A stretch of DNA of 64,000 nt, taken from positions 1 to 64,000 of the forward strand of contig CAIUZK010000221.1 of assembly GCA_903903635.1 (NCBI GenBank). The letters are read 5' to 3'. Of this stretch, positions 26,157-35,648 are shown one piece after another. How positions within the stretch are numbered: position 1 is the first letter of the stretch; every line of letters begins with the position of its first letter. The notes below the pieces were generated by a model that saw nothing but the letters and a program-made list of their open reading frames with translations, made no database searches and had not been told where the DNA came from. This stretch comes from an uncultured Bacteroidota bacterium (GTDB lineage: Bacteria; Bacteroidota; Bacteroidia; Chitinophagales; Chitinophagaceae). The position numbers were made by a program, and so were the translations under genes.

Positions 26157-27494
26157 ATGGCAACTCAGAATATTTTGAATAATTCTCCTGAAAATTTTGC
26201 AGCACAAATGCAAAATGCAGGTATAGATCATGGTTATATTGTCACTATCGACAATAAAGTTGTTACTTCTCATAGCCTTTTTCAGCAACTGGCCGATGAC
26301 ATTGTTCAACTGGATGATTACAGAAAGCACGAAGGTATTTTTATCAAGCTCGATTCAGAGACCAGGTGTTTCTTTATGGTGTTTGTGCATAGCACAGTAA
26401 GAGGTCAGGGGCAGGGTGGCACCAGGCTTAAGTATAAAGACTATGAAGAGATTGGAGGAGCAATAAGGGATGGCCTTAGGCTAAGTAAAGGTATGACCGA
26501 CAAAAATGCCATCTCTAAGATTTGGTGGGGTGGTGGTAAGGCCCTGATCGTGCCTGTTAATGCAGCCCAGTTCGATATGGTGAACGGCGGAACCCGCAAT
26601 GCTGATGGGAAAAAAGTATATACGCATCCTGAATTAAGAACTACGCTGTTTAAAAACTATGGCAGGTTCGTGGCAAGTCTGGGTGGGCCTTATATAGCTG
26701 CCGAGGATATGAATACTACACCTGAAGATATGCAAAACATACTTTCTACCTGTAGGTTTGTTACTTGTCTGCCGGCATCTGTAGGCGGTAGCAGCAACCC
26801 AAGCCACTGGACTGCTGAAGGGGTATTCAATGCGCAATTGGCTACAATTAAACATTACAAGGGCCAGGACGATCTTTCTGGTCTTACCGTTGCAATTCAG
26901 GGTGTAGGAAATGTAGGCGGGCCTCTGGCTGAATATGTGTTGGATAGTGGTGGCAGCCTTGTTATTTTCGATTATGATGCCGATGCCTGCAATGCAATAA
27001 AGAACTACAAAAACGGTATGTATGCAGCTAAGGTGGCTGTAGTAAATACCCCTGCTGAGATTTATGCTGCTGAGTGCGATATTTTTGCACCCTGCGCCAT
27101 TGGTGGAATTTTAAACAGCAATACTATACCTACGCTAAAATGCAAGTATGTGGTGGGCGCCGCCAACAACCAGTTAGGCTTGTTCGACGAAGATTATAAA
27201 TTACTCAGAGACCGCGGCATTATTTATCTGCCCGATTTTTATATCAACCGTCTGGGTATTATCAATTGCGCCAATGAGCAATATGGTCGCCTGGAAGAGG
27301 ACCTGGTCAATGAGGTCCGGAAATTATATAATGATCCCGTCAACGGAACCTTCGCATTACTTGCAGCCAGCGAAGCTGCCAATAAAACACCACAGGAAAT
27401 AGCTATTCAATGGGCTACTGAATGGGGTAAGGAAGCCCACCCGATTTGGGGGCACAGGGGCATTAAGCTGATAAAGACTTATTGCGCCATATAA
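26157..27494 (+). CDS. Glu/Leu/Phe/Val-type amino acid dehydrogenase
   Basis: NAD-dependent oxidative deaminase, probably for branched-chain amino acids (leucine/valine dehydrogenase type). The catalytic lysine is in WWGGGKALIVP (Lys128), and the Rossmann domain shows GLTVAIQGVGNVGGPLAEYV and the acidic end of strand 2, IFDYDAD. The substrate loop has GPYIAAEDMNTT, with the conserved Asp. At 445 aa it is longer than classical leucine dehydrogenases (about 360), with an N-terminal extension of about 60 residues. Substrate is not settled by sequence. A weak -7-like box (TACTTTTA, 26129-26136) lies 20 bases before the ATG. valS begins 25 bp after its stop. Confidence 0.85.
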   Translation: MATQNILNNSPENFAAQMQNAGIDHGYIVTIDNKVVTSHSLFQQLADDIVQLDDYRKHEGIFIKLDSETRCFFMVFVHSTVRGQGQGGTRLKYKDYEEIGGAIRDGLRLSKGMTDKNAISKIWWGGGKALIVPVNAAQFDMVNGGTRNADGKKVYTHPELRTTLFKNYGRFVASLGGPYIAAEDMNTTPEDMQNILSTCRFVTCLPASVGGSSNPSHWTAEGVFNAQLATIKHYKGQDDLSGLTVAIQGVGNVGGPLAEYVLDSGGSLVIFDYDADACNAIKNYKNGMYAAKVAVVNTPAEIYAAECDIFAPCAIGGILNSNTIPTLKCKYVVGAANNQLGLFDEDYKLLRDRGIIYLPDFYINRLGIINCANEQYGRLEEDLVNEVRKLYNDPVNGTFALLAASEAANKTPQEIAIQWATEWGKEAHPIWGHRGIKLIKTYCAI

Positions 27495-27519
27495 CTTTTA
27501 ATTATTGATTGCCAGCATT

Positions 27520-30156
27520 ATGGAACCTACAAAGAATTTTCAGCACAACGAAGCCGACCGGAAGTGGTATGCTCATTGGAACAGCTCGGGTTATTTTAAA
27601 AGTACACCTGATGAGCGTCCTCCTTATACAATTGTTATACCACCACCCAATGTGACCGGTGTGTTGCACATGGGACACGCCCTTAATAACACAGTGCAGG
27701 ATATCCTGATTCGCCGTGCTAAAATGATGGGTTACAATACCTGCTGGGTGCCCGGCACCGACCATGCATCTATAGCCACCGAGGCTAAGGTAGTGGGTAT
27801 GCTGCGCGATCGTGGAATTGATAAAAAGACTTTGCCCCGCGATGAGTTCCTGAAGTATGCATGGGAATGGAAGGAGAAATATGGCGGTATCATATTGAAA
27901 CAACTGGAGAAATTAGGATGCGCCCTCGATTGGGACCGTACAGATTTTACCATGAATGATGATTATTATGCTGCTGTTATCAGGGTTTTTGTAGAGCTTT
28001 TCGAGAAAGGCCTTATATACCGTGGTGTAAAAATGATCAACTGGGATCCTAAGGCCAAGACTGCCCTCAGCGATGAGGAAGTAATACACAGGCAAACCAA
28101 TTCCAAGTTGTATTATGTGCGTTATAAACTGGATACAGACAAGGAAGAGTATATTACCATAGCCACAGTAAGACCTGAAACAATACTGGGCGATACCGGC
28201 GTATGTGTGCATCCTGATGATGAGCGCTATGCACATCTTAAAGGAATGTACTGTTTTATTCCGCTTATCAACAGGCGGGTACCGGTCATTTTTGATGATT
28301 ATATAGATAAGGAATTCGGTACTGGTGCGCTTAAGGTTACGCCCGCCCACGATATTAATGACTACAATCTGGGTCTGAAGCATGGTTTGCCGGTGGTAGA
28401 TACATTGAATGATGACGGTACCATGAGTGAAGCTGCCCAGCTCTATATTGGCCAGGACAGGTTTGCAGTAAGAAAGAAAATCATTGAAGACCTGAAGGCA
28501 ATTGGTGCGGTTGTAAAAGAAGAAGATTATATTAACCAGGTAGGCTTTAGTGAGCGCACCGATGTGGTTATAGAACCCAGGCTTAGTCTGCAGTGGTGGT
28601 GCAATATGCAGGAATTATCCAAACCTGCATTGGATGTGGTAATGAATGATGAGGTGGAATTTCACCCTGCAAAATTCAAGAACACCTACAAGCACTGGAT
28701 GGGCAATATCAAGGATTGGTGCATTAGCCGTCAGCTTTGGTGGGGTCAGCGCATACCGGCCTATTATGATACCGAGGGAGGATTTTATGTGGCAAAAACC
28801 AGTGAGGCCGCTCATGATCAATACGAAGCCAAAAAGCCTGAACTGGCGGCAAAACAGCCGGTACTGAGACAGGATGAAGATGTATTGGATACATGGTTCA
28901 GCAGTTGGTTATGGCCAATGGAGGTGTTCGACTGGAATAAAAATCCCGATAACAAAGACCTGGCTTATTATTATCCGGGTAATACATTGGTAACCGCTCC
29001 CGAGATCATTTTCTTTTGGGTGGCACGTATGATCATGGCCGGCTTTGAATTTATGGGTAAGAAGCCTTTCGATAAGGTTTATTTTACCGGTATTGTTCGG
29101 GATAAGCAGGGGAGGAAAATGAGCAAATCACTAGGTAATTCTCCCGACCTGCTGCAAATGATTGAAGACTCTGGCGCCGATGCGGTTCGCTTTAGTGTAA
29201 TGATTTCTTCGCCTGCGGGCAATGACCTGTTGTTCGATGAAAGCCAGTTGGAACAGGGGCGTAATTTCTGCAATAAAATGTGGAACGCCATGAAGCTCGT
29301 AAAAGGGTGGGAGAGCCGTTGTGTTGACGGAATGGATGATAGTAAGGTACTCTTTGCTATTACCTGGATGGAAGCACGGCTTGCGATGGTGTCATTGGAG
29401 ATAACAGAAATGATTGCCGAATTCAGATTGAGTGAAGGATTGAAAACCATTTATTCACTTATTTGGAACGACTTCTGCTCCTGGTACCTGGAATGGGTGA
29501 AGCCTCCTATGGATCAGCCTGTTTCCTCGCATGTATATCAGCGCACAATTGCCATTTATGAGCAGCTTTTACAATTGCTGCATCCATACCTGCCATTTAT
29601 AACTGAGGAAATCTATCATATTCTTGCAGAACGCCAGCCTGGCGACGATTTGATCATCAGGCAACTGGCAGTATCTCAAACTCCTGATGGCGCCGTTCTG
29701 AAGGGTGGGGTAATGCTACAGGAACTGATAACCGCCGTAAGAGACACCCGGATAAAGAACCAGCTTAAACCTAAGGATACTATCAGACTTTGGATAGATA
29801 CCAGCCATCATTCATTTTATGAGGGTGTGCAGGATATACTCCGCAGGCAGGTTAATGCCGAGACAATTGGTTTTACAACCGAAGCTAAACCCGGATGTAT
29901 CTCCCTGGTTGTTCAAACTGATAAATTATACATTGAGGCTACCGCTGTTACTGTTGATACTACTGTACAGAAGCAACAGATGGAGAAAGACATTGTATAT
30001 CTGAAAGGCTTTATCGAGAGTGTAGACAAAAAGCTGAAAAATGAAAAATTTGTGCAGAATGCCAAGCCGGAAATAATTGAAAATGAAAGAAAGAAACGGG
30101 CTGATGCTGAAGCAAAAATAAAGACAATTGAAGAGAGCCTTGGATTGATGAACTGA
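27520..30156 (+). CDS. valS: Valyl-tRNA synthetase
   Basis: Class I aminoacyl-tRNA synthetase charging tRNA-Val; it edits misactivated threonine. The ATG at 27520 gives 878 residues; a TTG 15 bases earlier is less likely. Visible motifs: PPPNVTGVLHMGH with the HIGH-type HMGH at 50-53, WVPGTDHASIATE, the editing domain around TVRPETILGDTGVCVHPDD, and KMSKS at about 533 in GRKMSKSLGNSPD. The C-terminal coiled coil (about 810-878) is typical of ValRS. Full length. Probably co-transcribed with the dehydrogenase, followed by a strong terminator. The pairing of a valine/leucine-type dehydrogenase with valS may be coincidental. Confidence 0.97.
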   Translation: MEPTKNFQHNEADRKWYAHWNSSGYFKSTPDERPPYTIVIPPPNVTGVLHMGHALNNTVQDILIRRAKMMGYNTCWVPGTDHASIATEAKVVGMLRDRGIDKKTLPRDEFLKYAWEWKEKYGGIILKQLEKLGCALDWDRTDFTMNDDYYAAVIRVFVELFEKGLIYRGVKMINWDPKAKTALSDEEVIHRQTNSKLYYVRYKLDTDKEEYITIATVRPETILGDTGVCVHPDDERYAHLKGMYCFIPLINRRVPVIFDDYIDKEFGTGALKVTPAHDINDYNLGLKHGLPVVDTLNDDGTMSEAAQLYIGQDRFAVRKKIIEDLKAIGAVVKEEDYINQVGFSERTDVVIEPRLSLQWWCNMQELSKPALDVVMNDEVEFHPAKFKNTYKHWMGNIKDWCISRQLWWGQRIPAYYDTEGGFYVAKTSEAAHDQYEAKKPELAAKQPVLRQDEDVLDTWFSSWLWPMEVFDWNKNPDNKDLAYYYPGNTLVTAPEIIFFWVARMIMAGFEFMGKKPFDKVYFTGIVRDKQGRKMSKSLGNSPDLLQMIEDSGADAVRFSVMISSPAGNDLLFDESQLEQGRNFCNKMWNAMKLVKGWESRCVDGMDDSKVLFAITWMEARLAMVSLEITEMIAEFRLSEGLKTIYSLIWNDFCSWYLEWVKPPMDQPVSSHVYQRTIAIYEQLLQLLHPYLPFITEEIYHILAERQPGDDLIIRQLAVSQTPDGAVLKGGVMLQELITAVRDTRIKNQLKPKDTIRLWIDTSHHSFYEGVQDILRRQVNAETIGFTTEAKPGCISLVVQTDKLYIEATAVTVDTTVQKQQMEKDIVYLKGFIESVDKKLKNEKFVQNAKPEIIENERKKRADAEAKIKTIEESLGLMN

Positions 30157-30177
30157 GGCCAGGTTACATATCGATTT

Positions 30178-30216
30178 GCTAATCCCCGTGTATATGCCGG
30201 GGATTAGCTGTTTTTG
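30178..30216 (+). terminator. rho-independent terminator of valS
   Basis: gctaatcccc / ggggattagc stem (30178-30208), followed by tgttttt. Confidence 0.9.
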
Positions 30217-30274
30217 TAGCAATGCGCCCATGAATTGCTATTATATATATCATATAATTGACTGACGGTAATCA

Positions 30275-30305
30275 TTTAGCCTTTAAGCCGGCTGGTCTAC
30301 TTTTG
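30275..30305 (+). promoter_or_regulatory. promoter of a small His-rich protein gene
   Basis: TACTTTTG (30298-30305) fits TAnnTTTG. A TTTAG at 30275-30279 lies 18 bases upstream at about the -33 position. The ATG at 30341 follows 35 bases later. Confidence 0.6.
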
Positions 30306-30340
30306 TAAGGAAATTCATTCAAAGCCACTTAATTTATTTT

Positions 30341-30562
30341 ATGCATATGCAAGAAAACAGTCTTAAGCCAGAGGTGCAGGACATACTGGTTGATGCAGCG
30401 GGTTCAGAAAGTTATAGAGAGGAAGGCACAGAAATTTTGGTTGCCGAATGCAATGTAGTGAGTAAACATGATCATCATAATTCAGCCATCTATGCTACAA
30501 GTCATGTGCATAGTGCTGTAGGGCATGTGAAGCCGCACCATTCCACCCGTATTGATCTGTAG
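30341..30562 (+). CDS. small hypothetical protein, His-rich C-terminus
   Basis: 73 residues, soluble, no signal peptide. The N-terminal half is acidic (LKPEVQDILVDAAGSESYREEGTEI); the C-terminal half is rich in His (SKHDHHNSAIYATSHVHSAVGHVKPHHS) and could bind a metal. A second ATG two codons in is possible. A clear promoter of its own, good codon content and position between a terminator and a convergent gene support a real gene. Function unknown. Confidence 0.6.
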   Translation: MHMQENSLKPEVQDILVDAAGSESYREEGTEILVAECNVVSKHDHHNSAIYATSHVHSAVGHVKPHHSTRIDL

Positions 30563-30743
30563 TGTTTTAGTAAACTGAAGTGATTTTCAGTCAAGTAGTT
30601 TTTTTTGGTTTAGGTTTATAAATTCAGCACAGTGAGGTAACCCTTATTGTGCTTTTTTGTGCCTCCTCTTTTACTAAATTAATATGTAGGATAATATTTA
30701 TCTTGTTAATCCTGAAAATTTGCTTGTTATTTCTATTGCTTTT

Positions 30744-33305
30744 TTATTGGTGCTGTATTAAAAACCTGCGTATTTCATCATTATTTATCTTAATCAAATA
30801 GAAACCATCCGGCAAATCACCCAGACTGATCTTTACTTTGCCTGCATTGAAATTGCCATCGTATACTTTTTGGCCTGACAGGTTGTATACCGACACTGTA
30901 GTAATTATTCCGTTATAGGTTATAGTAAGTTCATTGTGAGCGGGGTTGGGGTATATTTTGTACTTACTATTATTTGTCTCAATAGTTGTTGCTATGGTGC
31001 GGTCGCGAAGTATTTCCACCTTGCAGTTTCCTGATGGCAATATCACCGGATGTATCAAAGTGCCATTAGTATCTGTCGTTCCGGTTGTATTGACTACTCC
31101 ATTTACAACAATATCATAAAGGGTGTTTTTATAAAGGTCAAAAGCTTTTACCATTACTGTCCGGCCTCCGGGAATATTGTCCATGATGTGGTAATTGCAT
31201 AAAGTATCACCGGTTTTGCAGAAGTAATATAGAGCATTATCCCAGTCTATGCCAATGCTGAAATTGTTTTGCTGCCCCACGCCACCCGCAACGGATACAT
31301 TGGCGCTGTCACCGATCTTTATTGTGTGCAAAAACAGTAGGCTGTCGGTAACGCTGTTTGGCCGTACTTCTATACGCCATTTTCCGGGTGTCTGGTAGAT
31401 GGTATCCAATGTGCCGGTGGGAGGGTAGTTTAACCCGTTTACCCAATATTCATAGCCGGTACCGCCAATCCTTGTAGTGTTGGATAACTCAGGAAGTAAA
31501 GTGCGTACAGCTACATTGCCTTTCCCGCTTTGCGCCAGGTAATCTTTGCCATTGAATTTTTCGATATGTCCGGGTACATCACTAGTCAGCAAACTTCCGC
31601 TTATTGATGGCTCATTGGTGAAATGAAGTATAAAACTGGCATCGCGTTGTCGGGTGGCTATATTCTTCAGATGAATATGATCCAGCACGATCACATGATC
31701 GGGTTTATCAAAAAGCACTCTTCTCACATAGCGGTCCAGTTTTGCTGTGTCATAGGCCATTGCCGCCTCTGCGATATTATAACAATAGTTGTTGCCTGAG
31801 GCCCATTTTAGCCAGATACCTTTCTGGTTTTGTGATGCAAAAATATCGCTGTACGATATAAGCGTATTTGACGGATGCTGGCCACCATCATTACTTACCG
31901 GAACCGTGCCGTAATAAAAGTAATGGTCTGTTGAATCAAACACACAAAGGGTATTATGGGCTATGGTACGGGTGTAATAGTTGTACCAGTGGCTTGAACC
32001 ATAAGAATCGTAGTCGCCTGCATCAATGATCAATGGGGCATTTTTGAATATACTGAACGTGTTATTGTCGTTATGTTCATGATTGTTTTTCTTGCTGTAA
32101 GCATTGTAAAACCAAACCAAGGCTGCACTGCTATCCCATGAAGTCCGGCTTTCCGATAGTCCTGCATGCACTGCCTGCCAGTCAAGAGGGGGTGATGGTT
32201 TGGAAACAACAGGTGCATTAAAGTCGCGGTAAACCAGTTTCCAGAAGATAGGCATGGTCCATGTAAGCATTGCCGGTTGTGTAAAGTATTGCGCCAGCCA
32301 GTTGCTTCTCGGGTCGTTGAATATTACTGAGTGCCTGTAGGTAACAATATCCCCGGTCATATTTGTACCTCCATCGCCCCAATTAATACAATTATTGTTG
32401 GGTTGCATAAGATACCAGTACTGATTAATGGAATTTTTAACCCATGGCAGATCAGTATAGAAATTTTTCCCGGTACCAATGAGCATATTATCAAACAGCT
32501 TGAACTGGTCTACCAGGCTCCACATAGAGTAGGCGCCAGACCAATTCCAGCCACCATCATTTCCTCTATAGTAGCCATATACAGGGAAGAATTTAAGTGT
32601 CCATTTGTTGTAAAGTGTATCATACCATTGCAGTACTGTATCCTTTTCCGGGATAGTCAAACCATCACCATTAAATAGCGTAAGTGCATTTTGCATGGTC
32701 ATCACGCAGTTAAGGTCATTATGGCTGCCAACATATGCAGTGCCCGACGACGACAATACATATTTGTTCATGAATTCCCTGTTGGTTTTATAAATGGCCC
32801 TCATGAATTGTTGCCGCTTTGGCACAGGAATGGAATCATACAACCAGTCCATAAGCACATCTCCGGCATCACTCATAGTGCGCAGCAAAGTTTCTTCAGG
32901 ATACCATGACATGGTGGCGAAGTTGGCGCTATCGGCAAGCATAATAAAATGATCAATAATATACTGGCACCGGGTCTTTTGAAGCGGGTTATGTCCTAAC
33001 CTGTATATCACGGCGGTGAGTAATACCTGGTCCATAGCCCATTTATCCGCCCAGTCCCATGTCCATATTGTTGTGTCTGAACCTACCTGGTACAATTGCG
33101 GATCTGTAATCCAGTTGGCTGTATATGCGGTTACCACCTGATTATAAGTTACACCACAATCCCCGGCGCTTAAATTAGCAGTAAGCCAGGCAAACCTTGC
33201 AGAATCGATCATGATCCTTGGTCTGCTTTCATGTATTACAGGATAGGTCTGGGCAAATAGTGGACTGCTTATTAGTAGAAAAAAAGCAAACAGGTATTTC
33301 CTCAT
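30744..33305 (-). CDS. Heparinase II/III-like polysaccharide lyase, T9SS cargo
   Basis: 853 residues, secreted. Signal peptide MRKYLFAFFLLISSPLFAQ. The N-terminal helical toroid (about 60-390) has GYYRGNDGGWNWSGAYS. The beta-sheet domain (about 400-700) holds the heparinase II signature NNHEHNDNNTFSIF, then IDAGDYDSYGSSHWYNYY and TIAHNTLCV, which in this family place the catalytic His and Tyr around the substrate. T9SS sorting domain at the end (YKIYPNPAHNELTITYNG, LSGQKVYDGNF). It should cut acidic polysaccharides by beta-elimination, but substrate (heparin, alginate or other uronate) cannot be read from sequence. No SusC/D pair is near. Transcribed alone, leftward, after an acyltransferase. 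Confidence 0.88.
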   Translation of the reverse strand: MRKYLFAFFLLISSPLFAQTYPVIHESRPRIMIDSARFAWLTANLSAGDCGVTYNQVVTAYTANWITDPQLYQVGSDTTIWTWDWADKWAMDQVLLTAVIYRLGHNPLQKTRCQYIIDHFIMLADSANFATMSWYPEETLLRTMSDAGDVLMDWLYDSIPVPKRQQFMRAIYKTNREFMNKYVLSSSGTAYVGSHNDLNCVMTMQNALTLFNGDGLTIPEKDTVLQWYDTLYNKWTLKFFPVYGYYRGNDGGWNWSGAYSMWSLVDQFKLFDNMLIGTGKNFYTDLPWVKNSINQYWYLMQPNNNCINWGDGGTNMTGDIVTYRHSVIFNDPRSNWLAQYFTQPAMLTWTMPIFWKLVYRDFNAPVVSKPSPPLDWQAVHAGLSESRTSWDSSAALVWFYNAYSKKNNHEHNDNNTFSIFKNAPLIIDAGDYDSYGSSHWYNYYTRTIAHNTLCVFDSTDHYFYYGTVPVSNDGGQHPSNTLISYSDIFASQNQKGIWLKWASGNNYCYNIAEAAMAYDTAKLDRYVRRVLFDKPDHVIVLDHIHLKNIATRQRDASFILHFTNEPSISGSLLTSDVPGHIEKFNGKDYLAQSGKGNVAVRTLLPELSNTTRIGGTGYEYWVNGLNYPPTGTLDTIYQTPGKWRIEVRPNSVTDSLLFLHTIKIGDSANVSVAGGVGQQNNFSIGIDWDNALYYFCKTGDTLCNYHIMDNIPGGRTVMVKAFDLYKNTLYDIVVNGVVNTTGTTDTNGTLIHPVILPSGNCKVEILRDRTIATTIETNNSKYKIYPNPAHNELTITYNGIITTVSVYNLSGQKVYDGNFNAGKVKISLGDLPDGFYLIKINNDEIRRFLIQHQ

Positions 33306-33359
33306 AGCCTCTTATTTGTAAGTAATTTACAAAATAATCCCGGCAATACATTACCGTAC

Positions 33360-34568
33360 TCACTTAATGTTGCCGGTTGATTTATTTTCGGCTACTGCCA
33401 GCACTGGCCTTTTAACATACTCATATACCTTCTTTGCCAGCCGTATGCCAAACTGATCTACATACTTAGCCATTAGCCATGACACTGGTAGCAGCAGCGC
33501 GATGGTGGAAATGAAAACAATAAGCGCACTTTGGTTATATCCATAGGTCTCATATAATTGCAGGAACAGGCCTGCGCTGAATGAACCTATAAGTATAGGG
33601 TGCAGCAGGTATAGCGAAAAGGATATGAAGCCCAGGAACCTGAATGGCAGAATGCTTAAGGTTTTTTGCAGAAATGGCGACAAAATGTAAGCCAGCACCA
33701 GGAAGTAGGCCGCAACAGGAAGACACCATGGGGTGTAATCCCATATGTTGTTTTTTATATTCGCCTGCCACGTGTCGGGGAATGTGCTGCAGAAAGCAAC
33801 TGTGCCCAATGTCAGGCTCATGAACAGTAATACAAAGGCAACTACCGTTGTGATTTTGGTATTTAGTTTTTCGACCCACTTTTCAGTGTAGCACAAGGTC
33901 ATTCCCATTACAAAGGCCATATAAAATGGACTGTTCATTATGTAGAAATACCACATGGCCAGCACCATCATGTGCATCCTGTACCGGGGAGTAAAATGAG
34001 TAAATACAAGGAATGCATACACAAAAAGTGATCCATAGAATTCATAGGATATTGTCCAGAGACAAGTATCAAAACTGGCATCGCCATAAAACATGGTTCC
34101 ATAGGTGAGGCTTGCCCAGAACCGTTTGCCAACTTCAAGGAAATGCCATTGCTTGATAAACCACCCGGAGAGGGTAATGCGGCTGGCTTCCTCATTAAAG
34201 TACCAGTGGTTTGATAATAGAATGAAGGAAATAATCAAAGTAAAAGCAATAGGGATGTAGAGCCTGATAAAACGCCTTTGCAATCCTGATATGGCAACTT
34301 CCAGATCATCAGACCGGAAGTACTTGCGGCTCAGCACAAACCCACTGAGCACAAAAAATATGGCTACACAATAGCCTCCGTTGTTCAGGAAGCTGAATGC
34401 AGAGTGAGTATAATCTATTTCCAGGCCATCAAGATGCGATTTTTCGGGTTTCTGGGTATAATAGGCATTATAAAACGCAAGGCAGAAGTGATTGAGAAAT
34501 ACCCCGAATGCAGCAATGCCCCTTATCCCTTCCAGGTAGGCGATTGATCCGTTCCGTTTTAGCATCAT
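33360..34568 (-). CDS. Membrane acyltransferase, OafA/YrhL (acyltransferase 3) family
   Basis: 402 residues with about ten membrane segments. The N-terminus has the family signature GSIAYLEGIRGIAAFGVFLNHF, where the His is thought catalytic, and an RRFIRLYIPIA box. Such enzymes transfer acetyl or other acyl groups to sugars of O-antigen, capsule or peptidoglycan at the inner membrane. Two adjacent ATG codons (34568 and 34565) are possible starts. It lies 54 bp upstream of the heparinase-like gene on the same strand, so both may be co-transcribed. Confidence 0.88.
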   Translation of the reverse strand: MMLKRNGSIAYLEGIRGIAAFGVFLNHFCLAFYNAYYTQKPEKSHLDGLEIDYTHSAFSFLNNGGYCVAIFFVLSGFVLSRKYFRSDDLEVAISGLQRRFIRLYIPIAFTLIISFILLSNHWYFNEEASRITLSGWFIKQWHFLEVGKRFWASLTYGTMFYGDASFDTCLWTISYEFYGSLFVYAFLVFTHFTPRYRMHMMVLAMWYFYIMNSPFYMAFVMGMTLCYTEKWVEKLNTKITTVVAFVLLFMSLTLGTVAFCSTFPDTWQANIKNNIWDYTPWCLPVAAYFLVLAYILSPFLQKTLSILPFRFLGFISFSLYLLHPILIGSFSAGLFLQLYETYGYNQSALIVFISTIALLLPVSWLMAKYVDQFGIRLAKKVYEYVKRPVLAVAENKSTGNIK

Positions 34569-34670
34569 AGTGTCCTATTCATTTGAGGGTGTATTACAAA
34601 GCTATAAAAACTCATAAAACATAGGTTGCTATTTTGATGATTTTGTAAATACATACCTCTGATTCCTATT

Positions 34671-35249
34671 CTAATCATCCAATCCCTTTCCGTTGAGGAT
34701 GTGTTGCAGGTATTTTTCAATCCGGGCCTCCCTGGTTTTTGATTGCTTGGGTTGGCCAAAATAAAACAGGTAGGCTCTTTGCCGTCCGGGTGTCAGAGCC
34801 TCGAAAGCGTTTTTCAAGGCAGGGCTATTGTCTGTTTTATTTTTAAATTCTTCCGGAATAGTATATTCCGAAGTCTTTTTTAAAGGCACTTTCAATCCTG
34901 CCTTTTCCACTTCAATGGCTTCGCGGATATATGCTTTCAGAATGCCGCTCATTTTTACTATTTCCTGGCTATTGGTAAACCTAACCTGTCGGCCTGCCTG
35001 CACATTTTCCGTTTGCTGAATCAGAATACCCTTGCTGTCTTTTAATAGTGCACCTTTGAAAAATAGCAATGCGCAGTATTCTTTAAACGCATGTATTAAT
35101 ACAATGTTGCTCTTCTGTAGTGTATAGCAGGGGCAACCCCACTTCAGTTCTTCAGTCAACCCACAATCGAGTACGATATTTCTCAATTGCTCCATTTCTT
35201 GCTGCCACTTTTGGGCTTTGCTAAAATAAAAATCAACCTTAGGATTCAT
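34671..35249 (-). CDS. YdeI / OmdA-like protein with DUF1801 domain
   Basis: 192 residues, cytoplasmic. The N-terminal part resembles DUF1801 (EQLRNIVLDCGLTEELKWGCPCYT, then IVLIHAFKEYCALLFFKGALL). The C-terminal part resembles the YdeI/OmpD-associated family: VPLKKTSEYTIPEEFK and ALTPGRQRAYLFYFGQPKQSKTREARIEKYLQHI. Related proteins are linked to peptide or stress resistance, but the activity is unknown. Alone on its strand, with own start at ATG 35249. Confidence 0.8.
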   Translation of the reverse strand: MNPKVDFYFSKAQKWQQEMEQLRNIVLDCGLTEELKWGCPCYTLQKSNIVLIHAFKEYCALLFFKGALLKDSKGILIQQTENVQAGRQVRFTNSQEIVKMSGILKAYIREAIEVEKAGLKVPLKKTSEYTIPEEFKNKTDNSPALKNAFEALTPGRQRAYLFYFGQPKQSKTREARIEKYLQHILNGKGLDD

Positions 35250-35648
35250 GTTGTTAATTTGTAGGGTGTTAAATTAACTGTTTTGGGCCATTTAATGCCA
35301 TCCTACCGTTGTGAAATTCTACCAAATCAACTGTCAGGTGTAGCAATGAAAACTGATAACATTGGTTTTCAGGTTTTTATAATTAGGGGAACCGGACAAC
35401 TTTCAAACATTGCCTCAGCTAATTCTGAATTATCGGCATCTGCTCCATTTTACTACTTCTGTTCTTGATTGTTTGGGTGAATACCTCGCTATTTTAATGT
35501 ATAATCTGGAAACGTGTGAAATATGTAATTCAAACGATTTTGGGTGTAATGATAAGCCTCAGCTAAACAAGCACCTTTACATGAAGGGAATCAGTTGAAT
35601 GGTCTCTGCCGTTATTTACTTATTTCATAGAGTTTAATACTCCAAATA
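35250..35648. other. intergenic region, no supported gene
   Basis: About 400 bases. Two small open frames on the plus strand have no recognisable content. At about 35396-35408 ggacaactttcaaac resembles the reverse complement of the core of the 94-bp repeat near 1.1 kb; this could be a decayed third copy or chance. No TAnnTTTG box is seen close to the ATG at 35649. Confidence 0.4.

Noticed and set aside
35283-35598. Two short frames upstream of the GH130 gene
   Set aside because: No conserved content, overlapping each other, no promoter.
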